64,000 nucleotides of DNA from JABSSA01 sp039960995 (lineage in GTDB: Bacteria; Pseudomonadota; Alphaproteobacteria; Rhodobacterales; Rhodobacteraceae), in assembly GCA_039960995.1 (NCBI GenBank), contig JBDVKF010000006.1:1-64000 (forward strand), read 5' to 3'. Both the position numbers and the translations under genes were made by a program. Below the pieces are notes generated by a model that saw nothing but the letters and a program-made list of their open reading frames with translations, ran no database searches and was not told the origin of the DNA. Positions 26,635 through 35,094 of the stretch are shown here, piece after piece (the stretch's first letter is position 1; each line of letters starts with the position of its first letter).

Positions 26635-27993
26635 TTAGTTCGTTGGCAGGCTTTGAAGAAGCGTTTCGACAGCCGAAACGGCAGAGGCACGTGTTTGGGC
26701 AAGGTTCAACCAGTCGCCCAAAGCTGCGCGTGCCCCTTCGGGGAGTAATTCGACCTCAGTTAAGGCATCGGTAAGTCGGTTTTCATTGATCGCAGCTTCG
26801 ACCCGGCTGAGCACGGAATCAGGATCGTCGCCCTCGGTCGGTTCGAGGGAGCGAATGCCCAGCTGACGTTGCAAGAATCCACCAACGCCTTCGCTGTCCT
26901 GATTTTCCGAGCGGGCCGCAGACAAGGCGGCACGGGCAGCGTCTGGCACTTGCGATTGCAGGTTAGCCATCGTCGCAACGCCATCAGCGGCGGAGTCTTT
27001 CAGGATCTCAGGAATTTCAACAAGACCAATCGCATCGAGATCTTTTAAAGGCCCATCAAAGGGCTGACCTGCATCAAAGGCGGCACGGACTTGTGAGATG
27101 GCTGCCCGTGCCAGCGTAAACTGTTCGCTTTCTGCGGCACTGGATTTCGCCTGAGACGCCTCGTCCAACAAGCGTGCGATTTCCACCTGTTGCTCTGCTG
27201 ATTGAGATTTCAGAGCTTCAAATTCTTCGGAAAAATCTTCTAATGCTCCGGAAAACGCGCCGGAAAAATCAGGTACATCACCTTGCGTCGGCACGGGGCG
27301 TCTTTCCAAAGCGGTCAAACGGTCGGCAATTTCGGTCAACGATCCCTCAACGGGGGTCAGGTCAACAGGGCCGGGAATGGTTTTGATTTGAACGTCAAGT
27401 TCGGCAAGGCTCAGGCGCAATTGGTCGACGTCACCACGCAATTCATTAATCGTGTTAGTATGATCGACAATTGGGGCACGTTTAAAAATCAAACCCTCTT
27501 GCCCAACAAGAAACCCAAAAAACGCAGCGATCAAGCCGCCGAGTACCATTGGTAAAAAGACGGATTGCCGTTCAACCGGAGCAGCCGCAACAGGCTGATG
27601 AGTTTCCGGATCGAGATCGTTTTCAGCCAAATCTTCTTCTACGGGATCTTCTAAGGCTTCTTCTACAGCGTCTTCTATCGTGTCCACACCGTCAGAAACG
27701 GCATTTTCTTCGGTCGATGCTGTATCTGTATCCTCTGCAGTTTCGACGGGTTCCACATCGATGCTGTCGGAATGGGTGCCTTCTAGATCAGTGAAATGCT
27801 CGTTTGATGGTTCATCGATCGGGTCGAATCCATCGGTTGACGATACTTCAACAGCGTCTTCAACGGCAGGCAAGTCGCCGTCTTCTTTGACATTCTGCGC
27901 TTGTGTTTCTGCATCGTCGACATGCTTCACATCTGCGGCATTGCCGCCGGTTGGTTTTTTGGACGTTCTGTTCGTCTTTTTCGATTTAGCCAC
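26635..27993 (-). CDS. Mitofilin-domain (COG4223) inner-membrane protein
   Basis: 452 residues from a GTG at 27993, chosen because GGAGGG lies 6 bases before it and the protein then begins VAKSKKTNRTSKKP. A Lys-rich N-terminus, a long acidic region (about 30-145), one membrane helix (VFLPMVLGGLIAAFFGFLVG, about 150-170), a coiled-coil periplasmic part and a C-terminal mitofilin-like helical domain (about 330-452; LTDALTEVELLPEGARAALGDWL). Bacterial relatives of mitochondrial Mic60, linked to membrane curvature. Lies between hemD and hemY as usual in this group. Confidence 0.85.
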   Translation of the reverse strand: MAKSKKTNRTSKKPTGGNAADVKHVDDAETQAQNVKEDGDLPAVEDAVEVSSTDGFDPIDEPSNEHFTDLEGTHSDSIDVEPVETAEDTDTASTEENAVSDGVDTIEDAVEEALEDPVEEDLAENDLDPETHQPVAAAPVERQSVFLPMVLGGLIAAFFGFLVGQEGLIFKRAPIVDHTNTINELRGDVDQLRLSLAELDVQIKTIPGPVDLTPVEGSLTEIADRLTALERRPVPTQGDVPDFSGAFSGALEDFSEEFEALKSQSAEQQVEIARLLDEASQAKSSAAESEQFTLARAAISQVRAAFDAGQPFDGPLKDLDAIGLVEIPEILKDSAADGVATMANLQSQVPDAARAALSAARSENQDSEGVGGFLQRQLGIRSLEPTEGDDPDSVLSRVEAAINENRLTDALTEVELLPEGARAALGDWLNLAQTRASAVSAVETLLQSLPTN

Positions 27994-28062
27994 AATGGCC
28001 CTCCGATTCTCGTCCAAACTTAAATTGTATCAGGCAAACAGTACTATTGCCCGTAAAATGCC

Positions 28063-28782
28063 TCAACCCAATCGCGCGCTTTTTAAGGCACTTTCAATAG
28101 CAGTGACCATCGCCGCAGCATTGGGTTCATCTGCCACAATTTGCACAGCTACGCCAAGGTCAGTGACCTCTGCCGCGACATTACGGCTCAATGCTATGAG
28201 TGTCGCGGAAGGGGCAGTGTTTATTTCCTTGGCAAGTTGACGGGCGGTGCGAGGTGAAAAAAGGGGAATAAAAACGGGGTCTTTCCCCGTAATGGTTGAT
28301 TTTGCGTCATCAGACAGGTGCTGCGCACGTTGTTCATAGATGACGATGTGCTTAGCGAGCGTCCCATTTGCGGTCAGGCGCTGTGCGATGTTTCCCCGTG
28401 TGTGACGCCCTGATAAATGGACCAATGGGCCAGTCGGCAATGTCATGTCCGACAAAGTAGCGACAAGTTTATCCGCCGTGCTGCCCATCGTTTTAGCCTG
28501 CCAATTGTTTGCAACGGCTGCCTTTGTGGTTGCGGGACCAACGCAAAACGCTGTGCGCCCTTCACCGGGTGGGGCGAATCTGACGCCGTTGATCGATGAA
28601 AAGATGACAATCGCATCCTTTGGCAAGTTGAAATCTGCCTCGCAGGGTTCAATGGCGATCAAGGGGGCCAGAACCAATCGGAAAGAGCTGCGAAGATGTG
28701 CAGGCAAATCATCCCAAAAGGCCTGTGATCTGGCCAATGGGCGGGTCAAAATAAGAGAAATGGGCGATGCATTGTTTGTCAC
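28063..28782 (-). CDS. hemD: Uroporphyrinogen-III synthase
   Basis: 239 residues of the HemD fold: LILTRPLARSQAFWDDL at the N-terminus, FSSINGVRF, FCVGPATTKAA and a C-terminal FIPLFSPRTARQL. It closes hydroxymethylbilane to uroporphyrinogen III in tetrapyrrole synthesis. Sequence conservation in this family is low, but the position (divergent from tsaD and upstream of the mitofilin-like and hemY-like genes) is the normal one in Rhodobacterales. Confidence 0.9.
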   Translation of the reverse strand: MTNNASPISLILTRPLARSQAFWDDLPAHLRSSFRLVLAPLIAIEPCEADFNLPKDAIVIFSSINGVRFAPPGEGRTAFCVGPATTKAAVANNWQAKTMGSTADKLVATLSDMTLPTGPLVHLSGRHTRGNIAQRLTANGTLAKHIVIYEQRAQHLSDDAKSTITGKDPVFIPLFSPRTARQLAKEINTAPSATLIALSRNVAAEVTDLGVAVQIVADEPNAAAMVTAIESALKSARLG

Positions 28783-28830
28783 TGTCTTGGGTGTTACCTC
28801 GCTTGTAGGATTTTCGCAACGGAACGTGAC

Positions 28831-29904
28831 GTGACCGACACACGTATAATACTGGGAATAGAAAGCAGCTGCGATGATTCAGCGGCTGCAGTCGTTCAAA
28901 GCGACGGGACCGTTTTGTCGTCTATCGTTGAAGGTCAATCCAGCCTGCATGCGAAATTTGGCGGTGTCGTACCAGAGATAGCTGCGCGTGCGCACGCCGA
29001 ACGGTTGGACGGGTGCATTAGGTTGGCCTTGTCCGAGGCGTCCGTCACATTGAAAGATATTGATGCAATTGGTGTGACTTGTGGACCCGGTTTGATCGGC
29101 GGTGTTGTATCCGGTGTAATGACAGCCAAGGGTTTGTCTGCGGCCACAGGTGCGCCGTTATATGGGATCAACCATCTTGCAGGGCATGCGTTGACCCCGC
29201 GATTGACGGATCAGGTTGAATTTCCATACCTGCTGTTGCTGGTGTCAGGCGGGCATTGTCAGTTTTTGCGGGTTGATGGGCCGATGACTTTTACCCGATT
29301 GGGCGGGACGATTGATGACGCACCGGGTGAAGCGTTTGATAAAGTTGCGCGACTGATTGCATTGCCCCAACCCGGCGGTCCGGAAATCGAAGTGGCGGCG
29401 CGTTCTGGGCACCCGCACCGTTTCAAATTGCCACGACCCTTGTTGAACCAGCGCGGTTGCGACATGAGTTTTTCAGGCCTAAAGACGGCTGTGTCACGGG
29501 CGCGGGATGCGTTGGTCAAAGAACAGAACGGATTGACCCGTGCAAACCAAGCAGATTTGGCGGCCGGGTTTCAGCAGGCGGTCGTGGATGTATTAGAAGA
29601 AAAATCTCGCCGCGCTTTGCAGCTTTGCAGTGATGTCGGAGCCCTTTGTGTGGCTGGTGGGGTTGCGGCGAATACGCAAATTCGGTCCGCTTTGGCGGAG
29701 GTCGCCCAAGACGCGGGTGTCGGATTCGTCGCGCCACCTTTGCACCTATGTACGGACAATGCCGCGATGATTGCGTGGGCCGCGATTGAACAAATGCCGT
29801 ACCGCGCACCAGATGATATGACATTGTCCGCCCGCCCACGCATGCCATTGGACGAATCGTCCGCCCCAATGTTGGGAAGTGGCAAGAAGGGAGCAAAGGC
29901 ATGA
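28831..29904 (+). CDS. tsaD: tRNA N6-adenosine threonylcarbamoyltransferase
   Basis: 357 residues, begins at GTG (V/MTDTRIILGIESSCDDSAAAVV). Transfers the threonylcarbamoyl group to A37 of ANN-decoding tRNAs in the TsaBDE complex. The metal-binding His pair is in NHLAGHALTPRL; ASKHA-fold ATP motifs LLVSGGHCQFL, DDAPGEAFDKVARL and CTDNAAMIAWA are intact. The stop overlaps the gpsA start (ATGA). It diverges from hemD across 48 bases. Confidence 0.96.
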   Translation: MTDTRIILGIESSCDDSAAAVVQSDGTVLSSIVEGQSSLHAKFGGVVPEIAARAHAERLDGCIRLALSEASVTLKDIDAIGVTCGPGLIGGVVSGVMTAKGLSAATGAPLYGINHLAGHALTPRLTDQVEFPYLLLLVSGGHCQFLRVDGPMTFTRLGGTIDDAPGEAFDKVARLIALPQPGGPEIEVAARSGHPHRFKLPRPLLNQRGCDMSFSGLKTAVSRARDALVKEQNGLTRANQADLAAGFQQAVVDVLEEKSRRALQLCSDVGALCVAGGVAANTQIRSALAEVAQDAGVGFVAPPLHLCTDNAAMIAWAAIEQMPYRAPDDMTLSARPRMPLDESSAPMLGSGKKGAKA

Positions 29905-30851
29905 TAGCCGTCATCGGCGCGGGGGCCTTCGGAACGGCTCTTTCGGTCGCTTTGGCGCGTGTCGCCCCGGTCACGCTTTGGGCGCGCAAAGATGCTGATG
30001 TCATGGCGTCGTCCCGTCAATCGTCACGACTGCCCGATATTACCCTTCCCGATGCGGTGCGACCCGCAGCAGATTTAGCGGATTGTAAGGACGCGACAGC
30101 GGTTTTGTTGGCAATCCCCACGCAACAATTAAGCGGGTTTCTTTCAAAACACGGCTCTGAACTCCCTGATGTGCCTTTGGTTGGATGCTGCAAAGGTATT
30201 GATGTCGAAACAGGGCATGGCCCAACCCGCGTGATGTCTATGCATATGCCACATGCGAAAGTGGCCATTTTGACCGGACCGAGTTTTGCAGCGGACATCG
30301 CCAGATTTTTGCCCACGGCGCTGACGTTGGCCTGCGCTGACGAAGCGATTGGACACGCGCTTCAGCTGCGATTGAGCACGCCGACCTTGCGTCTGTATCG
30401 AAGCCAAGACGTGATCGGCGCTGAACTCGGAGGCGCCTTAAAGAACGTGATTGCCATCGGTTGTGGGGCCGTTATTGGAGCGGGCCTTGGGACCAGTGCC
30501 CGCGCAGCTTTGATGACGCGGGGATTTGCAGAAATTCAACGGTTGGCGTTGGATTTGGGGGCAGAGGCCAACACGCTGCAGGGATTGAGCGGGTTTGGTG
30601 ATCTTGCGCTGACATGTACATCTGAGATGTCTCGCAATTTCCGTTTTGGCGCATCGCTTGGTGCGGGACAGGCATTTGACACAACCCAGACGGTCGAAGG
30701 GGCGGCAACTGCAAAAGCCGTTGCCCGTTTGGCCGAAAAGAATGGGTTGGATTTACCGGTTTGCACCACAATCGCAAAACTTGCGAGCGGGCAAATGGAC
30801 GTGCAGGGTGCAATGGACGTGTTGTTGGCACGACCGCTTAAGGCTGAATAG
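29901..30851 (+). CDS. gpsA: Glycerol-3-phosphate dehydrogenase (NAD(P)+)
   Basis: 316 residues. N-terminal GAGAFGTALSVALAR nucleotide-binding loop, LTGPSFAADIARFLPTALTLA, catalytic Lys in ALKNVIAIGCGAVIGAGLGTSARAALMTRGFAEI, and GLSGFGDLALTCTSEMSRNFRFG. Makes sn-glycerol 3-phosphate for phospholipid synthesis. Coupled to tsaD by a 4-base overlap and followed 10 bases later by the EVE-domain gene. Confidence 0.96.
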   Translation: MIAVIGAGAFGTALSVALARVAPVTLWARKDADVMASSRQSSRLPDITLPDAVRPAADLADCKDATAVLLAIPTQQLSGFLSKHGSELPDVPLVGCCKGIDVETGHGPTRVMSMHMPHAKVAILTGPSFAADIARFLPTALTLACADEAIGHALQLRLSTPTLRLYRSQDVIGAELGGALKNVIAIGCGAVIGAGLGTSARAALMTRGFAEIQRLALDLGAEANTLQGLSGFGDLALTCTSEMSRNFRFGASLGAGQAFDTTQTVEGAATAKAVARLAEKNGLDLPVCTTIAKLASGQMDVQGAMDVLLARPLKAE

Positions 30852-30861
30852 GGGAGAGCCC

Positions 30862-31281
30862 ATGAAATATTGGTTGTTCAAATCCGAACCATCGACATGG
30901 AGCTGGGATCAACAAGTGGCCAAAGGGGATGCCGGCGAAGAATGGGACGGCGTGCGAAATTATCAGGCCCGCAATTTTATGCGGGACATGGCCGTGGGGG
31001 ATCGCGGGCTCTTTTATCATTCCCAAAAGGAAAAAGCCCTTGTCGGGATAATCGAGGTGTGCGCCTTGGCGCATCCCGATAGCACGACAGATGATGACCG
31101 TTGGGAATGTGTCGATATCAAAGCAGTGAAGCCTGTGAAAACCCCGGTGACGTTGGACATGATCAAGAACGATGAACGATTGGCGGATATGATCCTTGTC
31201 AGAAATTCGCGGTTGTCCGTCCAGCCTGTGACGCATGAGGAATGGCGAATTGTTTGTGAAATTGCGGGGGTGACGGGTTGA
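30862..31281 (+). CDS. EVE-domain protein
   Basis: 139 residues, MKYWLFKSEPSTWSWDQ...WDGVRNYQARNFMRDMAVGDRGLFYHS, the PUA/YTH-like fold that recognises modified bases. Aromatic cage residues W and Y/F of WDGVRNYQARN are present. GGGGAGAG is positioned 6 bases before the ATG. Stand-alone EVE proteins beside tsaD-gpsA are common in alphaproteobacteria; a link to tRNA or modified-DNA recognition is plausible but unproven. Confidence 0.9.
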   Translation: MKYWLFKSEPSTWSWDQQVAKGDAGEEWDGVRNYQARNFMRDMAVGDRGLFYHSQKEKALVGIIEVCALAHPDSTTDDDRWECVDIKAVKPVKTPVTLDMIKNDERLADMILVRNSRLSVQPVTHEEWRIVCEIAGVTG

Positions 31282-31324
31282 AATGCATCTGGCATGATTC
31301 CCGAAAACGCGAGGGTTGAACGTC

Positions 31325-31720
31325 ATGGAAATTTTTACTGTCGTCGCCGCAGGATTGGCCAGCTTTGTGTTTGGTGCAATCTGGTACAGTGTTCTGGCCA
31401 AACCATGGATGTCCGCCTCGGGTGTTGAGCTTGACGAAAAAGGGCGGCCGGCGAACCGTTCCAATCCGTTGCCTTACATCACAGCCGTGATCGGTGCGAT
31501 TTTGATTGCAGGCATGATGCGGCACGTTCTTGTTCTAAGCGGGATTGATGGACCAATCCAAGGATTGGTGGCTGGTCTGGGGATCGGTCTGTTTGTGGTA
31601 ACCCCTTGGCTGGCGACATTTTATGGATTTAGCGGGCGGCCGATGCGACTGCTGGCAATCGATGGCGGGTATGCAACCCTGGGAAGTGGCTTGATTGGTC
31701 TGGTTCTGACAATTCTATGA
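31325..31720 (+). CDS. DUF1761 membrane protein
   Basis: 131 residues with four hydrophobic helices and the family pattern FVFGAIWYSVLAKPWM near the N-terminus. The ATG at 31325 follows GAGG by 9 bases. Function unknown. It may be the last gene of the tsaD-gpsA-EVE run, 43 bases after the EVE stop. Confidence 0.85.
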   Translation: MEIFTVVAAGLASFVFGAIWYSVLAKPWMSASGVELDEKGRPANRSNPLPYITAVIGAILIAGMMRHVLVLSGIDGPIQGLVAGLGIGLFVVTPWLATFYGFSGRPMRLLAIDGGYATLGSGLIGLVLTIL

Positions 31721-31806
31721 CAATTAGATTCATTTGCATATTCGTGTCCAGCAGGGATGCTGTGCCCTTGTTCAGTAAGGCCGAACGCGCAAAGCTTGGA
31801 CTGGTG

Positions 31807-31917
31807 CAAAATAATAGAAGGGTTCCGGCAAGTATTTCCGAAACCCTTCTTCACCTCGCGTGCTCCCACTACCTAGCACTGGCGTAATTCTATCTGGTTC
31901 GGCCATACTGGCGCGTC
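31807..31917 (-). ncRNA. Candidate small RNA with own promoter and terminator
   Basis: Read on the minus strand, a TTGCCA hexamer (31947-31952) and TAGCTT (31924-31929) are spaced by exactly 17 bases, as in a sigma-70 promoter. The downstream ~110 bases contain hairpins GCCA-TGGC (31902-31912) and GTGCT-AGCAC (31860-31879) and end with a 12-base stem, GAAGGGTTTCGG / CCGGAACCCTTC (31817-31849), one mismatch, followed by TATTATTTT. No protein frame is convincing. It occupies a 314-base gene-free gap. No Rfam family was recognised; the call rests on structure alone. Confidence 0.35.
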
Positions 31918-31986
31918 ATCTGTAAGCTACCCAATCTAGGATCGATTGGCAATTTTTGAATGCTTCAAATGAGACTAAAAACTGAA

Positions 31987-32010
31987 ACGCCCACCAAATG
32001 AGGTGGGCGT
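31987..32010 (-). terminator. Terminator of the DUF2853 gene
   Basis: On the minus strand ACGCCCACC / GGTGGGCGT, a perfect 9-base stem with a 6-base loop, followed by TTCAGTTTTT. It lies 25 bases after the DUF2853 stop. Confidence 0.88.
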
Positions 32011-32034
32011 AAAATCTGTGGTTTCGTCAGAAGC

Positions 32035-32376
32035 TTATTTGTAAACGGCTTCTTTTCCGAAGTGCTTGGTGAGCATGTAGTAGATCACTGCACGATACTT
32101 GCTTCGTTCAGATTTACCATAAGTCTCGATCGACTTGTTGATCGCGTCCATAAGTTCTGGACCGTCGGACAAACCCAATTTCTTAATAAGAAAGTTGTCT
32201 TTTACTGTGGCCAGTTCAGCTGGTTGTGATCCTGCTACTGTCGAAGCGTCGGCGTTGTAGATCGAAGGGCCACAGCCGATTGTTACTTTGGTCAGCAGAT
32301 CCATGTCTGGCGTCATTTTGCATTTGTTTTTCAGATCGTCCGCGTATTTTTCGATCAATTCGTCGCGCTTGCCCAT
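32035..32376 (-). CDS. DUF2853 family protein
   Basis: 113 residues, MGKRDELIEKYADDLKNKC...IGPSIYNADASTVAGS-type pattern (here TIGCGPSIYNADASTVAGSQ) and a basic C-terminus YYMLTKHFGKEAVYK. Small soluble helical protein widespread in marine Rhodobacterales and Bacteroidetes, function unknown. ATG 32376 is favoured because GGGAGAAA lies 6-8 bases upstream; an upstream ATG would add ten residues. Own terminator, so monocistronic. Confidence 0.9.
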   Translation of the reverse strand: MGKRDELIEKYADDLKNKCKMTPDMDLLTKVTIGCGPSIYNADASTVAGSQPAELATVKDNFLIKKLGLSDGPELMDAINKSIETYGKSERSKYRAVIYYMLTKHFGKEAVYK

Positions 32377-32929
32377 AAAATTTCTCCCACCTTTGGACTT
32401 GGCCAAAAAATTTTGACCTCGAAAAACACGATAATTCAGTAATTGGCCTCAAACAAAGGAAAAATTTCAGGAACTTTCCCCCCTGCGTGCAATCTTTGCG
32501 GCTGCATTCGCGATCGCATCAACTTGGGTGTTCTGTATGGGTCGTGGGCGCCGCCAATTTCCGCAAAAATTCGAAAGCTGTTTTTGATTGACGCATCAGG
32601 GGATCAACAACCAATATTTCCATAAAACAAAAGCAAAACAGAGGCCAAACTGCTGCTACCTGAACTCTACTTCAGGCAGTTCTGGACGGTGAAAAGGCCG
32701 CCACGCTTACCCTCCAAGCAAGGCGGCCTAACAGTGAGCGGCGACATCTGCCTTTGATACCGCGCATTGGGGAGCGTCAATACCGCGCAGTTTGAAGCGT
32801 GTCTTTGTTTGATGCTTTCATGGACAAATTGGTTACAAAATACTTTCAAATCATGTTCGGGCTGGATTTCAGATGCATGTGACAAGGGCAGACTAAAGCA
32901 GTTTGCCCTTGCACAGATGATGGAGCCGA
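32377..32929. other. Gene-free stretch between the DUF2853 and subtilisin genes
   Basis: No supported gene. It contains two hairpins: AGGCCGCC / GGCGGCCT (32695-32702 with 32722-32729, 19-base loop) and AAGGGCA / TGCCCTT (32884-32890 with 32904-32910), the latter 20 bases beyond the subtilisin stop and a possible transcript end without a T-run. Confidence 0.55.
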
Positions 32930-35071
32930 TCAGCTGCGCCAGAATTCTGCCGGGTTCTTTACCCGGAGTTTTCCGAACAGATTTTCGAGATCGACCATGC
33001 GTCCACCCCCCGAACGTTCGATAGGTGGTTTTGTTGCAGGGCTCGGATCTTGTGTTGCACCGGCTGCTTCCACCGCTGAGCGATTAGATGCCCCTCCCGT
33101 TTCCATTTGGTCTGCGATCCACCGCGCCACTTGCGGGCACGACATACTGGTCCCTGGCAACGTCACCATAGATCCGCTGGCGGATCCAGCACTGAGAACG
33201 CCGGTCATGACTGGGCTGTCGTCACTGCGAGCGGATGCATCCGGCCCTTCGCGGTTCGGATTGTTGGTTGGACCAGTTGATGAATACAATGCCATCCGCT
33301 GTGTCGTATCCACAAAGCCGCCGACGACGACGGGTTTATCGGTGCCCGTGAACCCACTGATTGTGCCTTGGCGGCGAACTTCTGACGGCAGGTTTAATGG
33401 ATCATATCCCAACAACCCTCCGATCAAGGGTTTGTCCAATGGGTCGGTGTCTACGCCGGGTTCATAAAACCGTGTATAGTTGGCCTGATCGAAATAGGAT
33501 TGCCGCCCAAAGTTAGGAAATCCGGGAAGGCTTTCGTCGCGAACAATCCATCCTTTTAACCCGACCAGCGCATGTGGTTCTGCCACCGAGAAGGACAGTT
33601 TCCAAAATCCGGACGGCGCAAAAGGCCCAACATCTTCGATGCCGTCCGTTGCGAACAGCCGAATCCTGAAATGCCCACGTCTTTTGGGAATGAGCGCGGG
33701 CACAAAATACGCAGTTCCGGCAATACCGCCGGACGTATTTTGCAATATTTGTGGCGGGGCAAGCGGATCACATGAAACAGTAACGGGCAAAACACCCCCC
33801 GGCCCGCCCACAGTCATGGAGACAATATCAGGCGGTACAGGTCCCAAATCGTCCAGCCAAAATTCCACCGAGGATTCACTGTTATCAGACGGCTGAACAC
33901 GCCAATTTAAGGAAACCTTGTCTGATGGGCCGTCAATTCCGATACGCGCATGACATTGGCGTTGATTGCTGTTCCCGTCCGGTAGAACCATTTCGTATGG
34001 CGCGTCGCTGTCAGCAAATAGCTCTATTCCCTTTCGGATTTTTTCTTCGATTATACCGGTGCCATCATGCGGACCGGCGTAATTACCAAAGCTGAAGTTG
34101 ATGACGATCGGGGGGTTTTTCGTTGTCCCTTCAAAGAAGATGCGGCTGTGACGATCCGCGATATAGCGCAACGCCTGTTCGAGCCAAAACGCAAACAACA
34201 ACCCAGAAGGGTCCTGCACGTCAGAGGATTGCAGATTAACAGCGATGATTGGACGCTGATCGCCCTTTGGGTCGTCTGGTTGATAACCTGCGGCCAAGCC
34301 CATGACATGCGTGCCATGTGACGTGCGGTGTGCAATTGGGGTGTGACTGCGCGTTGCCCAATCCGTTGCCCCCAACTGATTGTAAAACCCCTGATCGTCG
34401 AGCAACCCAAAATGCATATTGTCCGTAAGGGCTTTGTCGATCCCTTCGCGAGTCCATGCATTTCCAATAGATGACAGTTCTTCTCCGATGGCCAATTGTG
34501 CCGGGTTGCGATCTACCCCGTCCATGTTCCAGTAGAATTCGATCCGGGATGTCGGGTCGCACGTGCTATTGTCACGCCGGAACAGCTCGTGTCCGACGGC
34601 CATACCATTGTCGATGACAGCAACGACAACTGACCCATGCGGAACTTCGACCCGCGTACGGTTGGACGGCAGGAATGGTTCCGGACTGCGCAGCAATTCG
34701 TCTTCCCGGAATGCAGGCCCTACTTCGAAACGATCTATACCCGTTTCGATACTTGGGTCATTGATCGCATTGATATACAAGCGTCGGGCATAGAAGGTTA
34801 CGATTTCGCCTCGCGGCGCGCTGCGCCGTTTAAATGAGTATTCGCCCGGCACATAAAGATAATCTTGGGGTTCGCCGCCGATGCCTAAATTTTGCGACAG
34901 TTTGACCAATCTCTCGATGGACACTTGTTCTTGCGGGTCGAGAACCACAAGCCACCAAAGGCTGTCTGGGTCCGTTTTAAGATCTTTCGCAATGCTGCGG
35001 CTTAGTACGTTTGCACGAAACCAAGCGTCCTGCGATTTCTGCTTGCGACCCTCACTCCATTTGAACGCCAT
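32930..35071 (-). CDS. S8 (subtilisin-like) serine peptidase, no signal peptide
   Basis: 713 residues. The catalytic triad is complete: Asp154 (VVVAVIDNG), His252 (TSHGTHVMG) and Ser642 (LPGTSMSCPQ); the oxyanion Asn is in IVINFSFGNY. A ~145-residue N-terminal region of unknown fold precedes the protease domain, and a large beta-rich insertion (about 390-520) separates the Asn region from the Ser region. No signal peptide or membrane helix is visible, so it is probably cytoplasmic, unusual for subtilisins. Starts 23 bases after the PAP2-like gene, so the two are likely cotranscribed. Confidence 0.88.
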   Translation of the reverse strand: MAFKWSEGRKQKSQDAWFRANVLSRSIAKDLKTDPDSLWWLVVLDPQEQVSIERLVKLSQNLGIGGEPQDYLYVPGEYSFKRRSAPRGEIVTFYARRLYINAINDPSIETGIDRFEVGPAFREDELLRSPEPFLPSNRTRVEVPHGSVVVAVIDNGMAVGHELFRRDNSTCDPTSRIEFYWNMDGVDRNPAQLAIGEELSSIGNAWTREGIDKALTDNMHFGLLDDQGFYNQLGATDWATRSHTPIAHRTSHGTHVMGLAAGYQPDDPKGDQRPIIAVNLQSSDVQDPSGLLFAFWLEQALRYIADRHSRIFFEGTTKNPPIVINFSFGNYAGPHDGTGIIEEKIRKGIELFADSDAPYEMVLPDGNSNQRQCHARIGIDGPSDKVSLNWRVQPSDNSESSVEFWLDDLGPVPPDIVSMTVGGPGGVLPVTVSCDPLAPPQILQNTSGGIAGTAYFVPALIPKRRGHFRIRLFATDGIEDVGPFAPSGFWKLSFSVAEPHALVGLKGWIVRDESLPGFPNFGRQSYFDQANYTRFYEPGVDTDPLDKPLIGGLLGYDPLNLPSEVRRQGTISGFTGTDKPVVVGGFVDTTQRMALYSSTGPTNNPNREGPDASARSDDSPVMTGVLSAGSASGSMVTLPGTSMSCPQVARWIADQMETGGASNRSAVEAAGATQDPSPATKPPIERSGGGRMVDLENLFGKLRVKNPAEFWRS

Positions 35072-35094
35072 GGCGTCCTCCTATCTTTGGGTTG

